A stretch of DNA of 64,000 nucleotides from WTKG01 sp963735005 (GCA_963735005.1 CAVTJA010000013.1:1-64000); one strand, 5' to 3'. Positions 1-9,158 are shown, numbered from the stretch's first letter. Program-made: numbers and translations. Notes: generated by a model from the sequence alone, not told the origin.

Positions 1-53
1 TGGGACCCCGCGCTCCAGGCGTGGTCCTAGCCACCGCCTGCCAGACTGACCCC

Positions 54-755
54 ATGCACGTCATCTTCTTCCCCGGCATCGGCGGCGGCACCCGCGACGA
101 GTGGCGCACGCTCGGCGCCGCCATCGAATCCGCCGGCCACACCGCCCAGTACGAGGACCCGCAGCCAAGCGACGGCACCCCGCTGGACCAGGCGCGCGCC
201 GCGCTCGCCCGCGCGCAGGACGCCGGCCACGACGCCGTCCACGCCGTCGCGCACTCGTACGGCTGCTTCGCGGCCTACCGCTGCGCCGAGGACGCGCCCG
301 ACCGCGTCCGCACCCTCACCGTCATCGAGCCGCCGCTCGTGTCGCTCGCCCGCCACCTCCCCGCGACGTCCGCGCAAATCCTCACCCAGGCCAAGACGTA
401 CGACGCCGAGCGCACCCACGCGCGCCCGTTCACCGACGGCGAGGTTGCGTCGGAGATTTTCGCGGCCGCATATGGCGGCCCGGCGCCCGACCCGACCGAC
501 CCGGTCCTCGCGCCCATGGGCGCCCGCATGCGCACGTGGGGCCCTCCGTGGCTGCACACGATCGACCCGGCCGTGATCGCCGCCGTGCCCACGCTCATCC
601 TCACGGGCGGCTGGAACGACACGTTCGAGGAAGGTGGCCAGGCGCTCGCCGACGCCGGCGCGACCCACGCCGTCCTCACGGGCTACGACCACCGCCCCCA
701 CGACCACCCCGACGCTGCGGCGCTGATCCTGGCGCACCTCGCGTCGGCCCCCTAG
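54..755 (+). CDS. alpha/beta-fold hydrolase
   Basis: A 233-residue single-domain hydrolase of the alpha/beta fold. The N-terminus has the first beta strand and oxyanion loop (VIFFPGIGGG). The nucleophile elbow reads AHSYGC, a G/A-x-S-x-G type site. Candidate acid and base are in GGWNDTF and YDHRPHDH near the C-terminus, giving a plausible Ser-Asp-His triad. There is no signal peptide or membrane segment, so it should be cytoplasmic. An in-frame GTG at 21 would add 11 residues, but ATG 54 directly precedes the first strand and fits the fold better. Substrate cannot be told from sequence. The gene stands alone and is followed by a large palindromic repeat. Confidence 0.8.
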   Translation: MHVIFFPGIGGGTRDEWRTLGAAIESAGHTAQYEDPQPSDGTPLDQARAALARAQDAGHDAVHAVAHSYGCFAAYRCAEDAPDRVRTLTVIEPPLVSLARHLPATSAQILTQAKTYDAERTHARPFTDGEVASEIFAAAYGGPAPDPTDPVLAPMGARMRTWGPPWLHTIDPAVIAAVPTLILTGGWNDTFEEGGQALADAGATHAVLTGYDHRPHDHPDAAALILAHLASAP

Positions 756-825
756 CTCGCCCGCGCGCCCCGACCCACCCGACCCCGCCGCCCGCTCCCC
801 CGCCCCCGCACCCCCGCGCCCCAGC

Positions 826-939
826 CATGTGTGTTCCGCACTCTCCATACCACTTCGGGATTCAGACTGGTATGGAGACTCCGTACGCTCCATACCACTT
901 TGGGATTCGCAGTGGTATGGAGGCTTCGCAACACACATG
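826..939. repeat. 114-bp compound palindrome (REP/BIME-like)
   Basis: The outer arms CATGTGTGTT (826-835) and AACACACATG (930-939) are exact complements. Between them lie two hairpins: CTCCATACCA (843-852) pairs with TGGTATGGAG (868-877), and CTCCATACCAC (888-898) pairs with GTGGTATGGAG (912-922). The two hairpins are near copies of each other, with similar loops containing GGGATTC. The element sits in the 305-bp gap between the hydrolase and the next gene. The rest of that gap is a C/G-rich run and a short tandem repeat. No other copy was seen in this window. Confidence 0.85.
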
Positions 940-986
940 CTCGCCGCGCGCCCGACACCCCACGCTCGCCGCGCGCCCGACACCCC
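939..986. repeat. 25-bp tandem repeat, two copies
   Basis: The 23-bp core beginning GCTCGCCGCGCGCCCG occurs at 939-961 and again at 964-986, giving a period of 25. The trailing sequence (987-1010) has further degenerate CGCTCGCC units. It abuts the palindrome at 826-939 and lies upstream of the next gene start. Confidence 0.7.
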
Positions 987-1060
987 GCGCTCGCCCCGCG
1001 CTCGCCGCTCGCCGCGCGCCGGTAGCCCAACCGAAACACACTCCTGGCACACTCGTGGGT

Positions 1061-2305
1061 ATGAGTTCCGTGCGCACATGGTTCACGCCCGCCGCAATCG
1101 CCTCCGGCCTGGGGGCGCTCGTCGCCGCGCCGCTCGCCGCCATCGCCCTCAACGTGGAGCCCGCACCCGCGCCCGACCAGCTGGTCGCCCACAACGTCGT
1201 CACAGAGGACGGCGGCCTCTACGTCCAAACCGACGGCTACGACCTCTACGACCCCGCGACCAACACCTTCTCCACCGGCTACGCCTCGCAAGGCGCCATC
1301 AACACCGCCGCATCCAAGGCCATGTACTGCCGCCCAAGCGAGCTCACCCTGTGCTACCGCGCCCTGCCCGGCGCGCTCGGCATCCAGGAGTCGACCGACG
1401 GCGGCGGCACCTGGAACACGGCCTGGGAGGTGTCCGACGCGGACACCGCCGTGCTCACCGCACGGTTCGCCGCGCTCACCGCCCCCGGGGACGCCGCACC
1501 CGAGCTCTACACCCGCGCCGTCGCCGTCGCCGAGGAGCCCGGCGGCTACGTGGTGGTGGGCGCAGACGGCATCGACGGCCTGGTGGTGCGCCACGTCGAC
1601 GGCACGTGGGAACGCGTCGGCATCCCCGGCGGCCGCGCCGCCCTACCGCTCGCGAGCGACCACGTCGCCGGGCCACTCGCCCTGCCGCTCCCGTTGGTGT
1701 GGGCGCTGGTCGCGTTCGCGCTCACCTTGGTGGCCGCGGGCGAGCTGCGATGGACCCGCGACCGTGGGCTCGCGCGCGCCGCAGTTGGCTGGGCGTTCGC
1801 CGCCGTCGGAATCGCCGCGCTCGTGGTCGCGACGGCGCACAACCAGTTGTCCCCGATCCCCGAGGCCAACCCCGCGCACCCGGCGCTGCTGCAGTCGGCG
1901 GTGATCGCGTTCCCCGTGATACTGCTGCTGTTCGCGGCCGCGATCGGTGGCGGGATCCCGCAAGGGCGCGGCAGGGCCGCAATCGTGTGGGCAGGGGCCG
2001 CTGGCCTTGCCGCGGCCGGAGTGGCCGCCATTGCGCTCACGGCCGGCGCCAGTCAGGCTGTGGCGCGCGTCCTCACGCTCGCCGCGGTCGCCGCGACCAT
2101 CCCGTTCAACCTCAGCGAGGTCCGCAAGGGCCCGGTGGCGCCACCCCAGCCCGCCACGGTCGAGCCCGAATGGCTACACGATCTCGACACCGTGGACCCC
2201 ACGACGGCGCCCGCCACTCACTTCTTTGAGCACGTGCCGACGCCCCCGGAGGGCACGCCAGTCGCCCCCGGACCGGACCCCAAGGACAGCCCCAAGCGCG
2301 ACTAG
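1061..2305 (+). CDS. conserved membrane protein, function unknown
   Basis: A 414-residue protein. Residues about 5-25 form an N-terminal hydrophobic segment (signal anchor or signal peptide). About 190 residues of an apparently extracytoplasmic domain follow, rich in Asp/Gly with ATNTF and STDGGGTW stretches of the sort found in BNR or sialidase-type beta-propeller repeats. The second half has about five hydrophobic helices (from about residue 208) and a Pro-rich cytoplasmic tail. ATG 1061 is taken as the start because it directly precedes the hydrophobic segment; longer in-frame openings upstream run through the palindromic repeat. The stop codon overlaps that of the convergent gene. I do not recognise a named family. 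Confidence 0.7.
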   Translation: MSSVRTWFTPAAIASGLGALVAAPLAAIALNVEPAPAPDQLVAHNVVTEDGGLYVQTDGYDLYDPATNTFSTGYASQGAINTAASKAMYCRPSELTLCYRALPGALGIQESTDGGGTWNTAWEVSDADTAVLTARFAALTAPGDAAPELYTRAVAVAEEPGGYVVVGADGIDGLVVRHVDGTWERVGIPGGRAALPLASDHVAGPLALPLPLVWALVAFALTLVAAGELRWTRDRGLARAAVGWAFAAVGIAALVVATAHNQLSPIPEANPAHPALLQSAVIAFPVILLLFAAAIGGGIPQGRGRAAIVWAGAAGLAAAGVAAIALTAGASQAVARVLTLAAVAATIPFNLSEVRKGPVAPPQPATVEPEWLHDLDTVDPTTAPATHFFEHVPTPPEGTPVAPGPDPKDSPKRD

Positions 2306-3036
2306 CCCAACCGCAGCGTCTCAGCCATCGCATCGGCGATCTCGGGCCGCAGCTCCTCGCCGTGCGCGCGAATCTCGATCATGCACACGTCCTTGCCGCG
2401 CGAGAACCACAGCACGTAGGCGCGCACCTTCTCGTCTGGAAACACGTAGTCGACCCACGTGCGGTAGCCCTCGAGGTGAGTGCTGGTCTCGAACGCCGCA
2501 TCCCCGCCATGCCGCGTGATGTTGTAGCCGTATTCGTCCCTCAGGTACGCCAAGTATTCGTCAGAGAGCAACTGCGGCGCCTGGGGAGCGATCCACACCT
2601 TCCCCGCGTCCACCTCCACAGTCGTGTAGGCGCCGGGTGGCGCATCAGCAGCCGGCGGCACCAGCCACACGCCAGCGCGCTCGGTGCCTCCGCCCAACTT
2701 TGTGGGCTCGTCGGCGCCGGGGACATATGCGGTCGCGTAGGTCCAACTCTCCGGAATCTCGACGGCAGCCAGGTGACCGCTATCGGAGCGCCACACGAAG
2801 CCGTCGCGCGCGGGCACATCCGCGGACGCCGGCAGCCCCGAGTATTCCTGGCTGGCCCCGCGGAACATGACCACGCCCACCCACCACACGGCAACGACCA
2901 CGAGCACCATGGCCAACCCGATCACGGGCCCAAGCCACATCCAGACGTTGCGCCTGCCCCGCACAGTCTGCAGGGAGGTGCGGGTCCCGCGCGGCGCGAC
3001 GCCGGGCGGCATCGCGCCACCGCCAGTTAGGCTCAC
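2302..3036 (-). CDS. single-pass membrane protein, function unknown
   Basis: A 244-residue protein. After about 25 basic/polar residues there is one strong transmembrane segment (from WLGPVIGLAM), then a domain of about 190 residues predicted to be outside, containing one cysteine. GTG 3036 is chosen because GGGGAG lies about 7 nt upstream; ATG 3012 is an alternative eight codons in. The stop overlaps the convergent neighbour's stop by 4 nt. Longer reading frames upstream on this strand run through the opposite-strand gene and are not credible. No family recognised. Confidence 0.7.
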   Translation of the reverse strand: MSLTGGGAMPPGVAPRGTRTSLQTVRGRRNVWMWLGPVIGLAMVLVVVAVWWVGVVMFRGASQEYSGLPASADVPARDGFVWRSDSGHLAAVEIPESWTYATAYVPGADEPTKLGGGTERAGVWLVPPAADAPPGAYTTVEVDAGKVWIAPQAPQLLSDEYLAYLRDEYGYNITRHGGDAAFETSTHLEGYRTWVDYVFPDEKVRAYVLWFSRGKDVCMIEIRAHGEELRPEIADAMAETLRLG

Positions 3037-3120
3037 TGCCGCTCCCCTCTCGCTAGCGCGCACACGCGCCTGATACCTGCCACCATAGAACCACCGGCAC
3101 CGCCACTGCAGGAGGAACCA

Positions 3121-4050
3121 GTGAACCGCTTTGACCCCATGTCGCGGGCGCGAGCGCGGCGCGCGCCTTGGTGGCTGTTCCTGATCCTCGCGTTCCTCGT
3201 GCCCATCATCATCGCCGTGGTGCAAATCATGGCCGTGCTCTACAAATTCACCGGCAACACGACGGGCGACACTGTCTACTCGGGGGACCTGGGACTGGGC
3301 GTCTCTGGGTTCTTCTTCTTCGGCTTCGTGATCGTCGCGCTCTTCGTCTACACGAATCAACCGCGCGTCCGCCGTGAGAACCTCGGGCTGGACGGCTGGA
3401 ACTACATTAAGGGCGCCCCCATGTGGGCCGGGGGCCGCTACCAGGCGTTCCCGCTTCACACCACCGACGCGCTGCACACCACCGACTACGCGTGGGGCAC
3501 CATCAACGGCCTCACCGCGTCCGCGTACACGGCGTGGCCCACCGACAAGTACCGCTACAGCATCGAGTCCATCGAGCTCGTTGGCGCCACCCCCGCGCTC
3601 GCCTTCACGAACGCCGGCCTCACCGATGCCCTTGCCAACTTGGTCGGCGGGCAGGACTACGACACCGAGAGCGCGGCCTTCAACGAGCGCTGGCGAGTGC
3701 AGACCACCAACCCGGCCTTCGCGTCGGCGTTCCTCAATCCCACCAACATCGAGCGCCTGCTCGATCCGGACATTGAGGGCTTCAACTTTGTGATCGACGC
3801 CGGCAGCATCTACTGCTGGACGCCCGGGCTGGTGGAGCTGGGCGGCATCGAACCGCGGCTCCGCGCGCTTGCCGAGCTTGCGGGCCGGGTGCCCGAGCAC
3901 GTCTACGCGCAATACGGCACCCCCCGCGACGACGCCTGGGGCCCAGCCACGCGCGCGATCGCGCCCCTCGAGACTGCTGAGCCGCGGCAGGTGTGGCTCC
4001 CGGAGGGCGACTCCAGGCTGCCGCTATCGCCTAGCCCCAAGAAGGAGTAA
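3121..4050 (+). CDS. membrane protein of the DUF3137-like type
   Basis: A 309-residue protein with GTG start 6 nt after AGGAGG. Two transmembrane segments (about residues 16-40 and 58-78) are followed by a cytoplasmic or peripheral domain. The stretch FNERWRV...FLNPTNIERLLDP...IYCWTPG closely parallels the broken gene at 21136-22174 (FNRRWSV...LSPKMMETLLAP...LYSVEVAFG), so the two are paralogues in this domain. The pattern resembles DUF3137-type proteins; this assignment is from memory of the family pattern and tentative. Function unknown. Confidence 0.7.
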   Translation: MNRFDPMSRARARRAPWWLFLILAFLVPIIIAVVQIMAVLYKFTGNTTGDTVYSGDLGLGVSGFFFFGFVIVALFVYTNQPRVRRENLGLDGWNYIKGAPMWAGGRYQAFPLHTTDALHTTDYAWGTINGLTASAYTAWPTDKYRYSIESIELVGATPALAFTNAGLTDALANLVGGQDYDTESAAFNERWRVQTTNPAFASAFLNPTNIERLLDPDIEGFNFVIDAGSIYCWTPGLVELGGIEPRLRALAELAGRVPEHVYAQYGTPRDDAWGPATRAIAPLETAEPRQVWLPEGDSRLPLSPSPKKE

Positions 4051-4064
4051 AGTAGCCCGAGGAA

Positions 4065-4089
4065 CGCACTTCGCGGTCCGCGGGGTGCG
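4065..4089. other. GC-rich stem-loop between genes
   Basis: CGCAC (4065-4069) pairs with GTGCG (4085-4089), with an inner CGCGG/CCGCG stem. It lies 14 nt after the stop of the membrane-protein gene and 26 nt before the glycosyltransferase start. There is no T-tract, so it may be a weak terminator or a 5'-leader hairpin. An alternative pairing with AGTGCG at 4099-4104 is possible. Confidence 0.35.
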
Positions 4090-4115
4090 CTTCGCTGCAG
4101 TGCGAGGCAGATGCG

Positions 4116-5268
4116 ATGGCAACCTTCGGGTTCATGAGTTCCCTCCCGCCCACCAAATGCGGTCTGGCGACATTCGCTGACGCGCTCGCGGGCGCCATGC
4201 TCCAGCCCGGGGACACCGCCATCGGCGTGCGTGCGCTCCACGAGCCCACGCTCGATCTCGCCACCACCACCCACATGCAGGTGGCCGTCAACCTCATCGC
4301 CGGCGACCAGTGGAGCCGCACCAAGGCTGCTGCGGCGCTCAACGGCACGGACATCGCCGTCATCCAGCACGAGTACGGCATTTACGGCGGGCCCGACGGC
4401 AACGAGGTCCTGGACGTCATGCGCGCGCTCACCGTCCCCACCATCGCCGTGCTCCACACCGTGCTCGCGTCCCCCACCGACGGCCAGCGCCGCGTGCTCA
4501 ACGAGGTGGCGCGCCAGGCAAGCGCCGTGGTGGTCATGACCGACGCCGCGCGCAAGCTGCTCGCCGCGGAATACAACATCGGGCCGACGCCGGTGAGCGT
4601 CATCCCCCACGGCGTCGCCGCGCACTCGGCGCCGCCCCACCTCGCCGCGCGCCGACGAGTTCCGGCCGGGTATGCAGGACCGCCCCGTGATCCTGACCTG
4701 GGGCTTGATCGGCCCCGGCAAGGGAATCGAGTGGGCGATCCGCGCCATGGCGCACCTCAAGGACATGGCCGTGCGCCCGCTCTACCTGATCGTGGGCGAG
4801 ACCCACCCCAAGGTCCGCGAGCGCGAGGGCGAGTCCTACCGCACCAGCCTCGAGCACGTCACCCGCAGCCTTGGCCTGGAGCGCGACGTCCGGTTCGACG
4901 CGACGTATCACGACCGCGACACCATCATGCGGCTCGTGGACGGGGCGACGATGGTGGTGCTCCCGTACGACAACGCGACGCAGATCACGTCGGGCGTGCT
5001 GGCCGAGGCCGTGACCGCCGGCAAGCCCGTTGTCGCCACGTCGTTCCCGCACGCGATCGAGCTGCTGGGGCTTGGCGCGGGAACCGTCGTCCCGCAACGC
5101 GACCCAGCCTCCATGGCGGCCGCCGTGCGCGCCATCCTGACCAACCCCACCGCGGCCCGCCGCATGTCACAAGTCGGCCTCGCCTGGGGCCGTCACGCCA
5201 CGTGGGGAGCGGTGGGCGCGAGATACCGCGCCATCGCCCACACACTCTCAGCAAGGGTCGCCGCATGA
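4116..5268 (+). pseudogene. glycosyltransferase (GT4-like), frameshifted
   Basis: Residues 1-173 are read from ATG 4116 (acceptor-side Rossmann half, with IQHEYGIYGG and VIPHGV). The donor-binding half is read one frame later, from about 4639 (RPVILTWGLIGPGKGIEW ... VLPYDNATQITSGVLAEA), to the stop at 5266-5268. Removing one C from the C4 run at 4635-4638 restores one continuous protein of about 383 residues. The typical retaining GT-B glycosyltransferase uses a nucleotide sugar. The next gene overlaps by ATGA, so the three genes form a coupled operon. Either a real inactivating insertion or a sequencing error; the donor domain otherwise looks intact. Confidence 0.8.
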
Positions 5269-6378
5269 GCAACCGTCCGCCGGCCGCGATCCTCGCGGCC
5301 ACCCAACTTCCGCTCGCACACCTGGAGCTACTCTCCGACGAGCGCGGCATCCTCGAGCACACCAACGGCGTCGAACCGCGCGTCGAGCACGGCTACTGCA
5401 CGGACGACGCCGCGCGCGCCCTCGAATTCGCAGTCCGGGAGGCCGCGGCACCGGGACGCGGCGAGCCGGGCGCGGAGGACCAGGCCAAGCGGGCCGACAC
5501 CCTCCAGCGGCTGGCGCGCGTCTACCTGTCGCTGGTGAACGACGCCGTGCAGGACGACGGCTCGTGCCACAACCGGCGCTCGGCCGCGGGCGCGTGGACG
5601 GACGTCGCGGCGGGCGGCGACTGGTGGGGCCGCGCGGTGCGCGCGCTCGGCGTCACGGCAGCCCGCTCGCCCGACCCGGAGGCGGCCACGACCGCGGCGC
5701 GCGCCTTCGCCCGCGCCGCAAAGTGGGCCAGCCCGGACCTGCGCGCCAACGCCTTCGCGGCCATCGGCGCCGCCGAGGTCATCGAGGCCGACGTCCCGCG
5801 CCTCGCCTCCGCCGCGCGCCGCGTGATCGCCCGCTTCGCGGAGCTGGTCCCGCCCGCCGACCGACCCCGCCTGGCCGTGGCCCGAGCCACGCCTCGCGTA
5901 CTCGAACGCGTCCATCCCGGCGGCGCTGATCGTGGCCGGCATGGCCGTACACGAGAAGCCGATGGTGCAGCACGGCCTGCAGCTGCTCGGCTGGCTAGTC
6001 GACACCGAGACGCACGGGGGCCACCTGTCGCCCACGGGCACCGCAGGCCGTGGCCCGGGCGACCCAAGCCCGCAGTACGACCAGCAGCCGCTCGAGGCGT
6101 CCTCGCTCGCGGGTGCGTGCGCGTTCGCGTATCGTGCCACTGGCGACGACCGCTGGCGGGATGCCGTCGCGCTCGCCTGGGGCTGGTTCCTTGGCGACAA
6201 CGACGCCGACGAGGTCATGTTCGACCCCGCCACCGGCGCCGGTTACGACGGCATCAGCCCCGCCGGGCGCAGCATCAACTGCGGCGCCGAGTCCACCCTC
6301 GCCGTACACGCGGCGCTGCAGGCGGCGAGGCGCGTCGGCGTGGCGACGTCCTGGAGCGCCGACGCGGCAAAGCCATGA
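5265..6378 (+). pseudogene. helical-barrel glycosidase-like protein, frameshifted
   Basis: The first part is read from ATG 5265 (LSDERGILEHTNG, HGYCTDDAARAL). It continues one frame later after about 5868 (WPWPEPRLAYSNASIPAAL, then GLQLLGWLVDTET, NCGAESTLAVHAAL). Deleting one C from the C4 run at 5865-5868 gives a continuous protein of about 370 residues. The alternating amphipathic helices and the WPWPE and CTDDAARAL motifs suggest an (alpha/alpha)6-barrel enzyme of the kind encoded between a glycosyltransferase and a GH130 protein. The exact activity is unknown. It overlaps both neighbours by ATGA. It carries the same kind of lesion as the previous gene. Confidence 0.75.
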
Positions 6379-7874
6379 CCGAACGCCCCGCCCCGGCAGC
6401 CCCGTTCTTGGTGCAGGATGCGGGCGTCCAGCTCGACCCCGACCTCTCCCGGATGGCGCTCAAGCTGTTCCTACCGGGCGCCGACACCCACGAGGAGCAG
6501 TCGCGCGTGCGCGAGATCGCCCACCGCGTGCTCGACATCCCGGACGACCAGGTTGCCGCGGAGGCTGCGCGCATCGTCACCACTTTCACCGGCGGCGTTG
6601 ACCACCTGACCGAGGTGCTGCAGGATCACGCCGATTCCGTGTCCTTCACGCACGACGAGGCAGGCAAGCTCACCAAGGACCGGCGGATCATTATGGGCGC
6701 GGCGTTCACCGCGGAGTACTCGGTGGAGGGCGCCGCGCTGTGCAACCCGAGCGTCGTGCCGCACCCGGACCAGGACGGGCTGGAGCCCGGCCAGCTGCGC
6801 GTCGCCGTCGCCCTGCGCGCCATCGGCGAGGGCCACATCTCGTCCATCGAGTTCGTGTCCGCCGTGATCGGGCCGGGCGTCGCGTGGGAGTTCGGCGAGC
6901 GCCGCATGCCGCTGGTGCAGGCCGGGCTGTCACCGCCGCAGTGGATCCGCGACCACTTCGTGTCCACCCTCGACCACGAGATGGGCGGCCGCGGCATTGA
7001 ACTCACCCGCGCCGTGGCCGGCGCGCTCCCCGAAGAGTTCTCGCCCGCGGACTTCGACACCGCGCTGCACGGGCTGCCACGCGTGCTGCTCAGCCGGCCA
7101 GAGGCAGTCCAGCATCTTGACCACCTGCGGACCATTGTCGACAGCGCCTACCGCGCCACGTTCCCAGGCGGCTCCGACTTGTCGCAGCGCATCCTCATGC
7201 CGGTCACGCCCGACGAGTCGAACGGAATGGAGGACGCGCGGTTCGTGCTGTGCACCTACCCCGACGGCACCACCGCGTACCGCGCCACCTACACGGCGTA
7301 CGACGGCCACGCGATAGCGCCGCGGCTGATCATCTCGCGGGACCTGCGCGACTTCGAGATCCACCGGCTGTCCGGGCCTGCCGCCAAGAACAAGGGCATG
7401 GCGCTGTTCCCGCGTCACGTGGGCGGCGTGCTGTACGCGCTCACGCGGACGGACGGCGAGACGCTCGGCATTGCCACCTCTGGCCATGGCCGCGTGTGGG
7501 AGAAGCCGCGCCCCCTCCACACGCCCACGCAGGTGTGGGAAATCGTCCAGACCGGCAACTGTGGCTCCCCGCTCGAAACCGAGCGCGGCTGGCTGGTGCT
7601 GACCCACGGCGTCGGGCCGATGCGGCGGTACAGCATCGGGGCAATCCTCCTTGACCTTGACGACCCGACGCGAGTGCTGGCTACGCTCAACCGGCCACTG
7701 ATCGAGACCGACGGCGACCGCGAGGGCTACGTGCCAAACGTCGTGTACTCATGCGGAGGGCTGATCCACGACGGCCGCCTGTGGGTGCCCCACGGCGTGG
7801 GTGACGACCGCATCCGGGTCGCGTCCGTGGAGGTCGAGCCGCTGCTCGACGCGATGACGCCCGTCCCCGCCTAG
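6375..7874 (+). CDS. GH130 family glycoside phosphorylase/hydrolase
   Basis: A 499-residue protein. The GH130 five-bladed propeller signatures are visible: GMEDARFVLC, YRATYTAYDG, RDLRDFEIHRL, KNKGMALFPR, QTGNCGSPLETERGW and a C-terminal VPHGVGDDRI. GH130 enzymes are mostly beta-mannoside phosphorylases or mannosidases acting on 1,4- or 1,2-linked mannosides. An N-terminal extension of about 150 residues includes TFTGGVDHLTEVLQDH. ATG 6375 overlaps the upstream stop (ATGA), so translation is coupled. It is the only intact gene of the three. Together the operon probably makes and recycles a mannose-containing glycan or storage oligosaccharide; this is inference from family membership. Confidence 0.88.
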   Translation: MTERPAPAAPFLVQDAGVQLDPDLSRMALKLFLPGADTHEEQSRVREIAHRVLDIPDDQVAAEAARIVTTFTGGVDHLTEVLQDHADSVSFTHDEAGKLTKDRRIIMGAAFTAEYSVEGAALCNPSVVPHPDQDGLEPGQLRVAVALRAIGEGHISSIEFVSAVIGPGVAWEFGERRMPLVQAGLSPPQWIRDHFVSTLDHEMGGRGIELTRAVAGALPEEFSPADFDTALHGLPRVLLSRPEAVQHLDHLRTIVDSAYRATFPGGSDLSQRILMPVTPDESNGMEDARFVLCTYPDGTTAYRATYTAYDGHAIAPRLIISRDLRDFEIHRLSGPAAKNKGMALFPRHVGGVLYALTRTDGETLGIATSGHGRVWEKPRPLHTPTQVWEIVQTGNCGSPLETERGWLVLTHGVGPMRRYSIGAILLDLDDPTRVLATLNRPLIETDGDREGYVPNVVYSCGGLIHDGRLWVPHGVGDDRIRVASVEVEPLLDAMTPVPA

Positions 7875-7927
7875 CGCGGGCGCGCCCCGGTAGATTCGGG
7901 GGTAGCGCCGACGGTGAGGAGCAGGCG

Positions 7928-9139
7928 ATGCAGATGGGTGTTCACAGCGAGGTTGGCGCGCTGCGCTCCGTGCTGGTGAGCCGGCCAGGACTCGCGCACG
8001 AGCGCCTCACGCCGACCAACTGCGATGCCCTGCTATTTGACGACGTGGTGTGGGTGGAGCGCGCTCAGCAGGACCACGACGTGCTACGCGACGCAATCAC
8101 CAGCCGCGGCATCGAAGCCATCGAGCTTGAGGACGTGCTGCGCGACGCGCTGTCCGTGCAGGCCGGCCGGGCGTGGGTGCTCGACCGCCTGCTCGAGCCG
8201 GACACCGAACCCGAGCTGCGGTCCTTCCTGGACGCCGCCCCAGCCGCGTTCCTGGCGACCCACCTGCTGGGCGGCATCGCCCCGGCCGACCTGCCCCCGG
8301 AGCTGCGGGCCGCTGTCCGCGGTGAGTACCTGGTGCCCCCGCTGCCGAACGCGCTGTTCACGCGCGACTCCTCGAGCTGGGTCTATGGTGGCGTGTCCGT
8401 CAACCGGTTCCACTTCGAGGCTCGACGTCGGGAGTCCATCCTGATGGCGGCCGTGTACAGGTTCGCGCCGCGGTTCGCTGGCGGTGGCGACGCAGCAGCG
8501 ACCCGCATCTGGTGGGGCGCCCAGGAGGTCGAGGCGGAGCAACGCGGTGCGGAGCCCCCTACCGTCGAGGGCGGCGACGTCCAGATCCTTGGCAACGCCA
8601 CGGTCCTGGTGGGCATGTCCGAGCGCACCAACCGCGAGGGCGTAGACGCCCTCGCCGCCGCCCTCTTCGAGGGCGGCGCTGCCGACCGCGTGATCGTCGC
8701 TCCCCTGCCCAAGCTGCGCTCCGCGATGCACCTCGACATGGTGTTCACGCTCGCGGACCGCGACCTCGCCACCATGTACCCCGCGATCGTCGACGGCATC
8801 AAGCCGTTCTCCCTGCGCCCCACGGACGGCGGCGGCGTCGAGGAAACCCCCGAAGCCGGCTCGCTGCCCCAGGTCGTCGCCGCCGCGCTGGGGTTGCGCA
8901 GCCTGCGCATCGTCCCGACGGCCGGGGACGCCGCGACGTCCGCGCGCGAGCAATGGGACGCCGGCAACAACGTCGTCGCGCTTGAACCCGGCGTGGTGCT
9001 CGCGTACGACCGCAACGTGCACTCGAACGCGGCCCTGCGCGCCGCGGGCGTCGCGGTGATCGAGGTGCCCGGCGGTGAGCTCGGGCGCGGCCGCGGCGGT
9101 ACGCACTGCATGACGGCCCCGCTGCGCCGCGACGCCTAA
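7928..9139 (+). CDS. arcA: arginine deiminase
   Basis: Hydrolyses L-arginine to citrulline and ammonia. At 403 residues it matches the usual family length of about 405-410. Family motifs are present: the N-terminal SEVGALRSVLV, LLFDDVVW, FTRDSSSWVYGG, EGGDVQILG, HLDMVFT, and the C-terminal GGTHCMTAPLRR carrying the nucleophile Cys394. GAGGAG sits about 7 nt before ATG 7928. No ornithine carbamoyltransferase, carbamate kinase or arginine/ornithine antiporter gene is nearby, so it is a solo deiminase and not part of an arcABCD operon here. Confidence 0.95.
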   Translation: MQMGVHSEVGALRSVLVSRPGLAHERLTPTNCDALLFDDVVWVERAQQDHDVLRDAITSRGIEAIELEDVLRDALSVQAGRAWVLDRLLEPDTEPELRSFLDAAPAAFLATHLLGGIAPADLPPELRAAVRGEYLVPPLPNALFTRDSSSWVYGGVSVNRFHFEARRRESILMAAVYRFAPRFAGGGDAAATRIWWGAQEVEAEQRGAEPPTVEGGDVQILGNATVLVGMSERTNREGVDALAAALFEGGAADRVIVAPLPKLRSAMHLDMVFTLADRDLATMYPAIVDGIKPFSLRPTDGGGVEETPEAGSLPQVVAAALGLRSLRIVPTAGDAATSAREQWDAGNNVVALEPGVVLAYDRNVHSNAALRAAGVAVIEVPGGELGRGRGGTHCMTAPLRRDA

Positions 9140-9158
9140 CGCGCACGGCGCGTCGCGT

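Noticed and set aside
2302..3912. A 536-residue minus-strand protein
   Set aside because: Its first 290 residues are antisense to the intact gene at 3121-4050. Only the part from GTG 3036 has a ribosome-binding site and a membrane-protein pattern.
4116..7874. A single 1252-residue open frame spanning three genes
   Set aside because: The frame stays open by GC bias only. Its middle parts translate to low-complexity Arg/Pro/Gly sequence, while real motifs continue in the next frame with proper ATGA junctions.
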